The position numbers were made by a program, and so were the translations under genes. DNA of 64,000 nucleotides, taken from NCBI GenBank assembly GCA_023055505.1, contig JALIRH010000004.1:11031368-11095367 (forward strand), read 5' to 3'. The notes beneath the pieces were generated by a model, which did not search any database, had not been told where the DNA came from, and worked only from the letters and a program-made list of their open reading frames with translations. Below are positions 1 through 12,115 of the stretch, piece after piece. How positions within the stretch are numbered: the first letter of the stretch is position 1; each line of letters opens with the position of its first letter. This stretch comes from Callipepla californica brunnescens. Its lineage: Eukaryota > Chordata > Aves > Galliformes > Odontophoridae.

Positions 1-3000
1 GATGCTGATGATGGGCTTTCTGCATCTTTAAGCCACCTTTTATTTCATGGTAAAAAGATGTTGAGTGCAGAACACCGTACTGATATGAAATGTGTCTTAG
101 CCCCTCCATAATAAAGGAGATGGTAAATATGCCATTGCTAGATGGTCTGCAGTTATTAATGGTCTGCATAAAAATAAGCACAATGCTGCTGGTGTTGTCT
201 GTGGTGGTCAGCATGCAGCTTTTATTTTAACAAGTGGTGCTTCTGAGAAGGGAAACAGGTGAAGGTTTAAAAGCAAAGCACCTAGAAACCTGGTAATTGA
301 TGAAAGATGGTGTGAGACCACTGCACAACTTGCTGGGCTCTGCAGGCTGTGAGAGTAAGAAGGTAATTGCTGTCACAGCTGTGAGTTGATATTAGCACTT
401 AGTTTTTATGTGTATTTTGCAGCTAATTCAAACCTTACAATTCTTCTGACATTACTGATCTGTTACTTTACCAGTGGTGTTAAGGAAACTCTTTGCTCCT
501 CTAAAAGGGACGTACTTTGCCATCAGACTCTGAAAGTTGTGTCTTATATGTAATTCAGCTTGTTTTCTAGATGAGGACTCTCATAGGCTCACAATCCAAA
601 AACATAAAACTGCTGTAGTACCAGTACTGGGTGGCTGGGGACCCAACTTAAAACTTGGCTCTTTCTCACCCTGTTTACATATGATTGGAAGTCTGAAACC
701 CCTCTTAATGTTCCAGTGAGAAGAACAGAAGCTTTAGAAAGGTTTTGATGACCACTGAGAAGGCAGAGTAGTCTTGCATTTCCCTTCACAACTTTTGGCT
801 TTTTGTTCAAACATGGGGTGTGTATGGCACGTGGAAGGAGGGGACATGTTTTGTTAGGCAGTGTTATTTTTTTTTTCTGATACTGTCCATCAAAATGGAA
901 GAGCTCTCTGGGGGAAGAATGCATTTGATTGAGGCACTGACATCTGTGTCTGGAAAATCTGGTCTGACTGCAGAGAGAGCACAGCGTGATGGAGCTCAGG
1001 TTCATGGAGTGGGGCAAGCAGAAAGAAGCATAACTCGATGTCCACTTGAAGCTCTGCAGAGTGCCTTCTCTGTGATCTTCCATTATTTGTTGGCTTTCTA
1101 ATTTCCCTTCTAGACCTTACTTATGAATGGCTATTATTTTGAACCTAAGCAAAAGTAAGTTGAGACTTGACCAAAGTCTTCTCATTCAAAGCGTTCGTTC
1201 CTAGGTTGGTAAGCTGCATCTCACAGCTGCCGCTGTATTTTAATTTCCTTGCTTAATAGGCAGCACTGTTCTTACTTCTGTTGTGTTGAGAAATGTGCAA
1301 ATGGAGAGACTGCAGAAATGAGCATAGAGGGGTCCTAAGTTTTGGTACATTGAAACAAGATGAGGAACCCTTTTCCTCAAGTATCAGTAGAAGTCAAGGA
1401 TTTATTTTAACCTGCTTGAATTACACATTAAAAGAAGAAATATCTTCAGTTGCTCTTTTCATGCTGTCAGATGCGTACACTCCAGAGAGCACTGTAGGGA
1501 TTCCAGCCTTCAGTTTGAAGAGCAAAACATGTTTGTTTGTGATATGGTCATGCTAGCCTGATATGTCATGTTAGCCTGGGTATGTGCACAGAATGGGTTG
1601 ATCAGTCCTGTCCTTACAGCATACGGTAGCTGAGAATTCAAGATAATACATTTAGGGGCTCAGCCTTTGCTTTATGAAAAGGGCAGTCTTGCCTGACACC
1701 TTGAAAATGTGCAGCTGTCAGAATTTATCTTAATGGTTCTCTGAGCCTTAGTATGAGGAAAAGCAGGAACATTTTGCCCACAGTCTTTGCTAACTCGTGA
1801 AGTTCAGGTAGTCTGTAATGTGAGTGGAGAGGTCTGGGGAGCCTTTAACGACAGTAAGGAGTCAAATGAGAAGGAAGTATATGACAGGCAACTCTAGGTT
1901 TCATTTTCAGAGTGTTAACTTCAGACATGAGTCCATTCTAATTCTGGCAGAGCCATAGCTGACGGGAGCTTCAAGAGGCAAAGCAGTGTTGGGCTCTGAG
2001 AGGCTACTGCCAGCTTCCATTTCTGAACTGCAAATGATACTAAGTATGCATTTTAACAAGACTGACATGTTGCATATGAAGAAAACTTGTAAGACTTCCT
2101 TACACTGACCGTACAGAAGGGCACTCTTTGCTGACCTGGTTCTAAGGAAGCAGCTTTCTTCTACCTTTGTATTTTCACATTCCTTGAAACTTGACTTGCG
2201 TCCAACTTTCAAGGTCTAGTCAACAAGGTGAAAAGGAGGATGAACTTGTTTGCCTGAGCAGTTAAAGGCTGTCCAGATAAAGTGGGTATGTTTACATTGT
2301 GCACTGCAATGCCATGGAAGAAACGTCCAAGCCAATTATGCATAGGCTTTTATATTTACAGTCTGCCATGCCAAGTAGTGACTTAGGGTCAGAAAGCTGC
2401 GTGGGCCGCTGTACTCTGCTTTGTGAAGGCAAGCAGAGTGTAAGTGTGAGTGGCTGTAGTGCAGCAGAGAGTCTGACACGACTGTATTGTTGTTAACGCT
2501 GCTTCTGCTACTACCTTACTATGAAAAAAGTTTCCTGTTGCCTGGTTCTGGTAAACATGTCCAAACAAAGAGCCCTCTCATCCCTTCCGTGCTCGTTTTC
2601 AGTGGTGTCCCAGCTGGTTGAGGCAGAGCGAGGCAGAGGAAATGAAACATTGACCCAGCACTAGTGCGGCCAGGGTGGTAAATAGCATTTATTTTTATTT
2701 TTGTCTTTCAAGTTTAATAACTATTTGATCACAAATACAGAACCCCCCACACTTTGTGTGGACACAGTCTGAAGCAGAAAGGAATAAATGAGTAAAGACT
2801 TCTGCTAGAATTTGTATATCTAACCTTAAGGCTGTCTCCTTAAGCTAGGTTTTTACTTTTCCTTTAACGTTCTACCAAAAAATCCTGTACAACCTCAGCA
2901 GGAAGTTAGCAGTACTGAGTTTTTCCATTTCTGGGGATGCAGTGCAGGAGTCCAGGAGCTATGTTGCAGATTGTCGTGTTGCTGGGGCTGCAGAACTGTT

Positions 3001-4439
3001 GCTGAATTATCTTTTCAGCCATGTGTGTCTTACTCTTGTCATTAGATGCAGAAGAACTTTGATGCTACAGGCTTTAAGCAACCTAAAGTCATATGATCTG
3101 AGACAGAGATGGAGGCGATGCATCCTGGTTTCCCTGTTGTCTGTAACAGTGTGCTCCTTGGCCACGCTGGGCCTGGTGCCTGGCAGACCCTTGGAGCTAC
3201 TTCAGCATGTGGATTTTGCAAAAATAAAAAAACCCAAACCGCAGCCCTCTTCCCTTGGTTCTCACAGCAGCCCCATTTGTCACCTCATAAAGTATGTTTT
3301 CACTCTGAAGTGGCTTGGCAGCAATTTGTCAGGTGTGGTGTCAGGGAGAGACCATACTGAGTGGAGAGTGTGAAACTGCTGGCTTAAATGTGGTTCTGGG
3401 GCAGAAGAGGTGTTCCTGATCAAATTCTGTAGTAAACTGTAGTATAGTAGAGTTCTAATGAGGGCATATTTGGATTCCCTCCACCAGACATTTGGAGGGA
3501 TTTGTTGATGATACTGCACTGCTCTGCCTTTAGTATTAGCATGGAACAGTTTCCTATTGCTGGACAGCAGCTTCACCGGGGACGCTTTCAGGGGTAGAAA
3601 GCTGTTGGAAAAGGAAAAAAATGTACTTGTTAAGTTTTCCTAAAGTACAGTGTTACTTGAAAAATACACTTAGGATGTACTGAATAGCCATCACCTCACT
3701 GTGCTGACATCCACTGCTTGGTCTCATAAATGCTCAGCATGCATCAATGAACGTCAGTGGGTGTAGTTTCTTCCTCATGGAGAAATCCAGTGACACACCT
3801 TTGCTTCATCTGCACTTTCATGTCAGGCACCATTTTGTCATACTCTGCTGCCATCTGTCACACAGCAGCAGAATGTGGCCGAGTATTGAAGGGAAGGTTC
3901 AGCCATAGCACTGCCATGCCACCACCATCTGCCCCTGATGCTGTGGGCTGAAAACATCGAATAGGAGTGTTGCTTTCGGAGCAGCCCTTGTATTATTTTC
4001 AGGAAAGAAGCAGTTTTCTTTTTCCCCTCTGTACACGTGTGTGCATTTGAAAACCAGAAATGGCAACCAAGCAAACTTTGGTAAAGCAAAGAAAATTCAG
4101 CACGCTTGTTTACTTTCTCTGCTCTAGTAAGTCACTTGACTCGCAAGGGACTGGCAAATCTACTTGACATTTGGACCTGAAGATCTCAGGATGAAAAACA
4201 TGTTTGACCTTTGAAAGTATTATGGTCAATGTATTACACCGACCTTCAGTTCATGTGTACGTTGGTTACTGAAATAGCCCCAGAGGAGGCTGTGTTTCAC
4301 ATTAGTGCATGTCAGGGCTGGGGATCTCTGTGCCACTGTGCATACAGTGGGAGAGCGGTGACTTGTGGTTCCAGCACTGTTGGGAGGTTCCAAATAGCAT
4401 GGTGCTGCAAGCAAAACTTCCTAGCCCTAAAATAAAGGA

Positions 4440-4542
4440 ATAAATAAACAAGTACCAACCAGAGCACATTCACTGGATGGCTGTAACTGCAGTGTGAGCA
4501 TTACTTTGAATTCCTTCCAACCCAAGCCATTCTGTGGATGTA
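4440..4542 (+). mobile_element. Short CR1 LINE 3' tail fragment
   Basis: The stretch ccttccaacccaagccattc (starting about 4513) followed by tgtg matches the well-known 3' end of avian CR1 elements in forward orientation. Only the tail is recognisable; the left boundary is a guess. Confidence 0.6.
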
Positions 4543-7500
4543 TTTTTCTTACACATATTTAGGTTGATAGAGTTGTTTCCTCCTTCAGCTTGTGTGTCTT
4601 ATTTCCTGCAGAGCAACACTTTGTGTTCGTGCAGTTGTTGAACTACTGAACGGAGAGCCTGTTAACAACACTGAATTATAAAATGTCTTTTTTGTCGTTG
4701 TAGGAAGAAATCTGCTTCATCTAATTCAATCCTAATTCAGTCCTGCTAATCTGCTAATACTGTAGATTGAAAGATTTTTGCTGTTGCCAGGATACCCTGT
4801 AATGGGCAAGGAGCCTGAGAGAGTACAAATTCTGTTTTGTAAATTTTGTTAAAGCTTTTGTTTAACAGGTAAGAAACGTTGCTATTACACTTCATTTATA
4901 GCAGTATACTTTGCTTCTGCATCTCTAAAGCCTGAGTTTCAATTTAAGTTGTTCCTGACTGCTTTAACTTTGTCCCTCACGTTCACCAAAGGCTTGTTTC
5001 CCTGATTCCAAGCTGCTCTCCCTTTTCTGCAGGTCAGGCTTCGTGGCCGTTCCTTTCCTTTCAGCCTTCTTTTCCAGCAGCTTAATAGACGGCTGTTTTT
5101 AACTTCACCTTTTAATCCATCCTGCTGTTGCACTGCCTGTTGTTTTTTGTATTTCTCAGCCCCTATTCCACCTCTTCCCTTCAGGCTTAGTTGACCCTTG
5201 AGGCTCATTCTAGATGCACTGTTGTGGTTATTCTATTTGTTTTACAGGGAACATGTTTTAAAGTGTTTTGATTTTGTGCCAGAAAGTGTATCAGCTGCCC
5301 GGCCTCCCATTCTTTGAAGAGTTTCAAAGCAAATGTGTTCATGAATTGACATACATTAGGTAGGAAAGATTTTTGGCACTCTAGGTTCTTGTATTGGAGT
5401 ATGGGTAATGCTTTCTTCCGCAGCCACATCTTTTTATCTGAGACTGAATGCTTCAGAGTAAAATTGTCTCCTGTGAAGGTATGCATTATTTAGCTGTCTT
5501 GTTATAATATTGCTGAACCATCTGTTCTTCTCAGTACATAAATAACCTAATTTCCATTTTGAAAATAATTGGAAGAGTTGAAAATACTGAGACCTCACTG
5601 AATTCCATGCTATTAATATTTCGAGTGTGTGAACTTTTGGCTGTTGACGTGAAGTTAGAAAATTATTCTGTTCTATTTGAGGAGGGCAGGCCTGTGACTG
5701 ATTTGTAGCTATAGGTAAGAAGAACTGATGTTTATTAACAGTTATTAACCAGTGTAGGAATGAGCAAGGGTACATGAGTTGCTTGGTTTAAAACTGCTCC
5801 TGTAAAGTTACTGTAGGTTTTTAGGCAGGCACTATGACCTCAGGGATTTGGAGGTATCAGTGTCTTTGAGTCAACGTGAACTGTTCTGGAAGTTCTTTTA
5901 TACTTCATCATAGCAATTGACTGCTGGGACATGCAGTGAGTGACGTCTGTCTGTACACACATGATGGGTGTATGTTGTCTGTATTGTGTAAAAACATATA
6001 TTTGTAGCTCTGATGTGGATCCAGGTGCAGCCAGTGGGAGTATGGGACAAACAGGTGTGGAAGAGATGTCGCTTTATCTCAGTTTTTAGCTGCTCTGCAC
6101 CCGTGGCAGGCCTCTCTGGGAAATGAAAAGGAGTCACTTGCTGTATGGTAAACAGAGAGTGAAAGTTGTCTTTCCTTGTTAGATAATTTCCCTTCTCATT
6201 AGGAACTGTCGACGGCTGTTTGAGAGTGTTAGGAAAGCTACTGTTTTTGTATTGTTTTCAAACATGGTTTTTCTTCTAGTCAAGGAAAGACTGCCATGTA
6301 TTTCCCTCGAGTGTGTAGTGAACTCAGCTGACAACTGTCATTTCAGAAGTAGCTGTGCTGTAAACGCACGATGGCTGCTGTGAATTATGTCCTTAGTACA
6401 TTCTAAACTGTAGAATAGTCACTGCACTTGCTGATTTTTTTTTTCCTGTTGTGTTCCCAAACACTTCAGCTGCACAGGAATTGTTGATAGTATTTGGGAG
6501 AAGCGGTGTTTTGTTTTGGTGCTTAAGTGAGCTTCTGCCTGGTGAGTGTTTAAAACACTGGACTGTCACTGGGTTATTTGCAGGCAGTGTTCCCCTGCAG
6601 CTCCTCGCTGGTAAGAACGTACTAAAGCAATCCCGCTTGTTTCAGAAATGGAGGAACTGTGTCCCAAAACAGTGCCATTTTCCTGCTTTTATTTTCATTT
6701 GTGATTGCTCTGTGCAGTGTAGTGCAGTTGAACGTAGGGCTTGGGACAGTTGTTCGTCTCATCTTAGCAGTTTAAGAAGTAGCCACTAGAGTGTATTCTC
6801 TGTCCATTTTCACGACTGCTGTTTCCATCTCTCTCTAAATTTTTTTCAGGGCTGTACTTTTGTTTAGTTGTATTTTGAACAGATGGTAAATTTCCAGGAT
6901 CAAAATGAAGACTTTGAATCAGATAGGACACTAGCGTTTGTAAACGTTCATTGTTCTGGGCAGAAGTAAGTTGGAAATAATGGAAGTGTCATTAACCAAC
7001 TGGTTTCTTACTGAGCTGGCAGAAGGACACGCTTGGTGCTCTGAAGAAACTGCTTAATGTTAAAGGTCTTTGAAATGTTGCTCAGTTCTCATGGTGTTGC
7101 CATTAAAATATGTTATTTTCCTCGTTACTTCCCTGAGCCTGCTCACCTGGTTGGTTTTTGGAACACAGTGGATTATTTGCCCTTAAAATTCATTATGGAA
7201 GTACTGAGGAACAAGACTTTGAGTAACTTTGGTACCAAGGATTACCTTTGTGGCTCCTCTGCTTGCATCCAGTGATTAAGTTGCCTTCTGTTAGCTGCTG
7301 CCTGAGAGTGGGAAAATCCTACTATACTGAAATAACCCATATAAACTTAGAACGTGTTTGATCATGTAAAAGCTTCTGGTGCAAAAGTAACTGATTTTTC
7401 CTCTGTGCTCTTGAACCCCATATGAAGAAAATAGCGTTACGTAAAGAAGTTGTGTTTTCAGTTCAGTATTTGACAACACAGTCCTCATTACTCTGCGTAG

Positions 7501-9184
7501 CGTTTCTTAGGGTCTCAAAACAGTGCAGAAGCTTCAGCTCGACCCCTGATGCACTTGAAGATTCTCACGTGTAGCTGTGTATTGCTGTCAGAATGTGTGA
7601 AGTTCCTGATGGGAGCTTTGTGTATGTGCTTTTAACACGTTCAGCTGTCAAGTAAACATCGTTCCTGAAACAGCTTTCGGCTGAACACCTGAAGCCCTTT
7701 TAGTTTTCTTTCTGTTCTGGTTTAGGTGGCCACGTCTGCTTGTAGCTACCAGAATTCTGAGCTGCCAAGTTGGAGCTGACTCCTGGTTAAAGATTTGCCT
7801 GTGTTACATGCTTAGGAGTCCTGAACTGAAATGAGCAGATGACCTAAATAGTCTTAAGGAAGTGTATTTTGTAAAGAGACTTGAGACAGGAGACAGCCTC
7901 CAAAATCATCCTTGCAGGGGCATATCTGCCTGGAATTTATGTTCATTCTGCAGGCAGAACAGCTGTGCCTGTATTCAGGAGAGGTGTTTGACTGCTACAT
8001 CTACTGGGAACTATGGAGAAACTTGTGGATGTAATTCTAACAAGTTTGTTTTCATGGAGTAGTCAGCAGAGCATTTGGCCTCTAGGGTCATGTTAAACAA
8101 AACGCACCGCGGTTTTCTTCGCCTCCAGTAGCAGACAAAAGACATGAAGGGTTTGGGAAAGGAGCACTTGTATGCTTTATTTCTTTTCTGCAGCAGTTGG
8201 TAAGAATTTCAGTTACCTGTGTCTCAGAAGAGTGAAGAATTTCTTCAGTTTATCAAAGTGCTTTCTCTTGTCACAGATTTGAAGTCCGGTATTAACTGTA
8301 TGAATAATGTTACCTCACCATTAGCTTAGAGAAGAATCTGTTACATTATTAACTGCAGGAAAAAAAGGTTTTATTGTCACAAATGCTTCATAGTATCTTT
8401 GTTTGTTGTAACTTGTATCAAGCTGATGGGAAGTATCTGAGTGTTTACATGAATTGCAAGTTGTCTTGCTTGCCAGGAGCTTCAGAGGCAATGGAGAGCT
8501 AATGCAATGTTATGGAAGAAGAAAGTGCTGCAACAACTTTGCCATTTCTAATACAGTTTTTCTGTCTGAGAATTTTTTAGTGGCGTCCCACAGTATTTAA
8601 GTGCAGTTAAGATTTGGCAGTATTTTACATCCCTTGTTGAATCAGCATTGTGATTTTGTTGCTGGTATCAGAGCAGTTGAGTACTAGATCCCATCTGACC
8701 TTTGGATCTGATGGTAAACGAACAGATAGTGTAATTTTGTGAGAAGCACAGCTGGAAGGTGCCCCCTCCTCATTAGAGGGTATACATTCTGATTCTCTGC
8801 CTCTGTTAATCAGACTGAAATTTGAAAAAGCATGAAAATAATAGAGAATTGATGAGGTCTGGGGGAGAAGGGGGAAAAGCAGGCTGTGGGAAGGACCAGC
8901 ACTTGGCTGGGTAACTTCTGTTGGGAACCGTGACAGGCTGTTTCTAGATTCTCACCAGTGATAACACCTGAGGAGATTATCTTTGGGGTTTCTGGAATTC
9001 CTCACTTGCACATTTTATGGTGTTTATTTTTCCTTATTCCAAAGGACCTGGGCTCCTGTTGAAAAGTGATGGAATAATCTCTGGCCGGCACCTGCCATGT
9101 TGAGGGAGCACCCCTAAAAGAGCTTGCCTGGGAGACAGTTTGGCAAATAACGCAGTAACATGTTTGCAGTAGTATGCCTCTTTT

Positions 9185-9205
9185 TTGTTGTTGTTGTTGT
9201 TGCTG
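9185..9205. repeat. (TTG)n microsatellite
   Basis: Five to six consecutive TTG units preceded by a T-run. Unremarkable intronic simple repeat. Confidence 0.85.
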
Positions 9206-9959
9206 TTTTCTGTCGTTAAACTTCTCTTGAAATGAGTAACTGAGAAATTCATTGAAGCTACTGACAATGTGCTTTAATCACTGCACAGGGATTTCTATCT
9301 GGAATTAGCATTGGTAATGGTTGCTTGCGAAGATGCTACTTTCACTAAATGGGGCAAGGGGAGGGACTTGATCTACTTATTAGAGGCTTAAGGAAGGAAA
9401 TATTCTGTGCCTTTAATAATGCACTAGGTTAATTGCTCCCAGTGAGTCTGTGTGTAGCCCAAATAATCCATAAGCCAATGTTTTTAATAACTTTGTGTAA
9501 TTTGATTTAAGATGATGTGAAATCAAGCGCTTTTGACATCTGCTCCTGAGGTTTATTTTCTACTGAAATTATTTGTGTTTTTTATTCACCCAATCACTGC
9601 ATGAGCTCTCAAATGATTGTAATACAGATACTGCAATTAAAACTACCTGTACATTTTCTTGAAAGATTTTTGACCTGTAAGTCTTAACAGGAAGCTGTGT
9701 TATCTGGGGCAGTTGTTTATGCATAGAACTCCTGACATAATCCTGAGCAATGTAAGCTAGTACAAAGTGATCAGCACATAATTAAAGCAACAAGGGAAAC
9801 CTTTGAAGCAACTGAAGCATCACTGTAGTGAGAATACCAGACTTATTCTCATCTTTTAAGTATTGGGAGTGTTGCTAGTGAGGTTTTGATAGACCCATGG
9901 ATTTCTCAGCACTTCAGTGGCTGAGGTAACAAAATCTGAGACACTGCACTGAGTCTGAA

Positions 9960-10690
9960 TGGAACACGTTATGTAGACCATCCTAAGATCATCTACTCCA
10001 GCAGCATGACTGCTTTAGGGCTAACCAAAGGGTTAAAAAAATGGTACTGAGAGTATTGTCCAAATTCCTCTTGAACACTGACATGCACGGGGCATCCACC
10101 ATCCGTGTAGAAAACCTGTTGCGGTGTTGGACCACTCTCACAGTAAAGAATTTGTCCTTAGTGTCCGTTTTGAACAGCATTTCCAGAAGGATGCTGCGAG
10201 GGATGGTATCAGAGGCCTTGTTAGAATCCAGACTGATGTCCACTGCCTTCCTCTTGTCCCCCAAGTGGACCTTAGCATAGAATGTGATCACAGTAGTAAG
10301 GAAGGACTTTTTCTTCATGAACTCACACTGACTGTGCCTGATTGTTGCTTTGTTCTTTAACTACTTTCAGTAGCAGTGAGGGTGATAGTCTCTGAAGCTT
10401 CTGCAGGTGCTGAGGTTATACCAACAGGGCAGCAATTTATTGGAACTTCTCTCACGGCCCTTTTTGCAGGTGGATCTAATGCTAGCTAGCTTCCAGTCAG
10501 CAGAGACCCCCAAGGCCTTGGGTAGATTGTCCAGAGGGGTCCCTTTGGGTGAATCCTGTCGGGCCCTGTTGAGCTCACACATTGGTCCCTTGAAATGTCA
10601 GTGACCACAGTGAGAAATTCATTGCTTCCCCAGTTACAGTCTTCTGCTTCTGAGGACTGTGCAGCCCGAGATCTATCGTTATTCAAAACT
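9960..10690 (-). mobile_element. CR1 LINE fragment with decayed reverse-transcriptase remnant
   Basis: Read on the minus strand, the segment contains the CR1 ORF2 reverse-transcriptase-like string DKRKAVDISLDSNKASDTIP (around 10.2 kb), close to the palm motif of CR1 in which a D-F/L-K-A-F-D core is expected. The 10070-10150 part resembles the CR1 region reading out as ...FKRNLDN.... The + strand left end has the usual catcctaagatcatctactc pattern of an inverted CR1 3' end. Internal deletions and lost catalytic residues show it is dead. Boundaries are approximate. Confidence 0.85.
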
Positions 10691-11882
10691 GAGGTTAAAA
10701 TAAATAAATAAAGGCGTTCAGTGCCTCTGTCCTTCCTCAGCTTTCCTTGTTAGATGGCCCTCTGTCTGCCTTCTAGTTTGTATAAGAATGAAGTATTTGT
10801 TTAAGTGTTGTAGGTTATCAGAAGAGTTTATATGCCGAAGGCACCTGATAAAGTGTTGTAGATAAACTTGCACCTTCATATAAAACAGCAGCTTGTAAAA
10901 GTGGTCTTGCTCAAATAGGACTTCTCACTTTTGTTCTCTGCAGTAACCACATGCCCGCACAGCTAACATTGTCACTGATTTTCACCATTAATTATTAAAC
11001 CTTCACACTTGGAGGACAGTTCCTAAAGGAGCAAAAAGAGTTTTTTCTTTTCTTTGAGTACTGCTTGAAACAGTGCTACTTCTGGCTGTTCTTCCTACTG
11101 ATGTAGCATGTCTTTCCATCCGCTTTCTCCAATTCTGCAGTCATACAAGACTAGTTGATGCTTTATCTTGGAACTGCTTGCAAGTTGTCTTAGAGAAACA
11201 AAATCAACAGGGAGGTGCTCAAAGCCTTTTTAATTAAAAAAGGTTAAACTGCTCATGCCTATATTGTCTTCCTCAGTGCTTACGTGGGAGCACTGTCCTT
11301 TCAGGTATCTGTGTAAGAAATTTTACTGTCCCTCCTTCTCCCTGTCCTTGTTACAGTTTGTGGAGAGGAGGTACAGTGAAGCAGCAGGCCTTGCACTGAG
11401 ATTAGCTCCAGCTTTTGGTGTGTGCTGCCTGCAAGTTAAATGGTTAGAATCCTTATATCTTTGGAGGTATTCTTTTCAGTGACAGAGGTGGCACACTAGT
11501 GTGCTTATACTTTGTCCGTTTCACTGTCTACCAGATCTAGTCATTGCTGAGCAGATAGTTCTGAGAATGAGGGTATAGATCAGAAACAGAGTGGCAGGAA
11601 CAAACATGTAAGTAAAAACCCCAGAGCTGGATAACTTGCAGTGTTAAAATACTGGCTGTTGCCAAAGGTATCTAAAGCACATTCAGTCTTCTCTAATCGA
11701 GTATGATTTAGTGGCTCTGTGATGGTCTTTAAGCATCTGCTGCTAAGTACTGTTCAAGTTCTAGAATACTTGTTTGTGTGCAGATGCTTTTGGGGTTAGA
11801 AGCTGTGAAGCAGTGCTATGAATTGTTTCTGCTGATTGTGCTTAAATAAAACTAACTCTTTGTGTATATTCTTTTTATCCAG

Positions 11883-12115
11883 ACCAGCATGTTTTGGAAA
11901 TTTGATCTCCATTCGTCATCCCACATAGATACACTTCTAGAGAGAGAAGATGTAACACTGAAGGAGTTGATGGATGAAGAGGACGTCCTGCAGGAGTGCA
12001 AGGCTCAGAATCGCAAACTTATTGAGTTTCTGTTGAAGTCAGAATGCTTGGAAGACTTAGTTTCATTCATTATCGAAGAACCACCTCAAGACATGGATGA
12101 AAAAATACGATACAA
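11883..12115 (+). CDS. PPP6R3: PPP6R3 coding exon 1 (residues 1-75; CDS from 11889)
   Basis: Acceptor ends in tttttatccag at 11882; six untranslated bases precede ATG 11889. The exon encodes [11 protein letters not shown]...DMDEKIRY and ends with AA of a split Lys codon before donor gtagga. Because 5'UTR lies before the ATG in this exon, at least one non-coding exon must be upstream. Confidence 0.96.

Larger units (their letters stand above)
1..11882 (+). other. PPP6R3 5' non-coding gene body (intron), no recognised exon
   Basis: There is no CpG island, promoter or protein-coding exon that I can support. The strand is T/G-rich, as in the downstream introns. Open frames here are short and lack family resemblance. 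It contains a short CR1 tail near 4.5 kb, a TTG repeat at 9185-9205 and a CR1 fragment at about 9.96-10.69 kb. Non-coding 5'UTR exons could be hidden in it, but sequence alone does not reveal them. Confidence 0.75.

Noticed and set aside
9989..10318. 109-codon minus-strand open frame
   Set aside because: It is a decayed CR1 reverse-transcriptase remnant, not a host gene.
11862..11888. In-frame upstream ATG extending PPP6R3 by nine residues
   Set aside because: It lies before the splice acceptor at 11881-11882, so it is intronic; the family N-terminus begins MFWKFDL at 11889.
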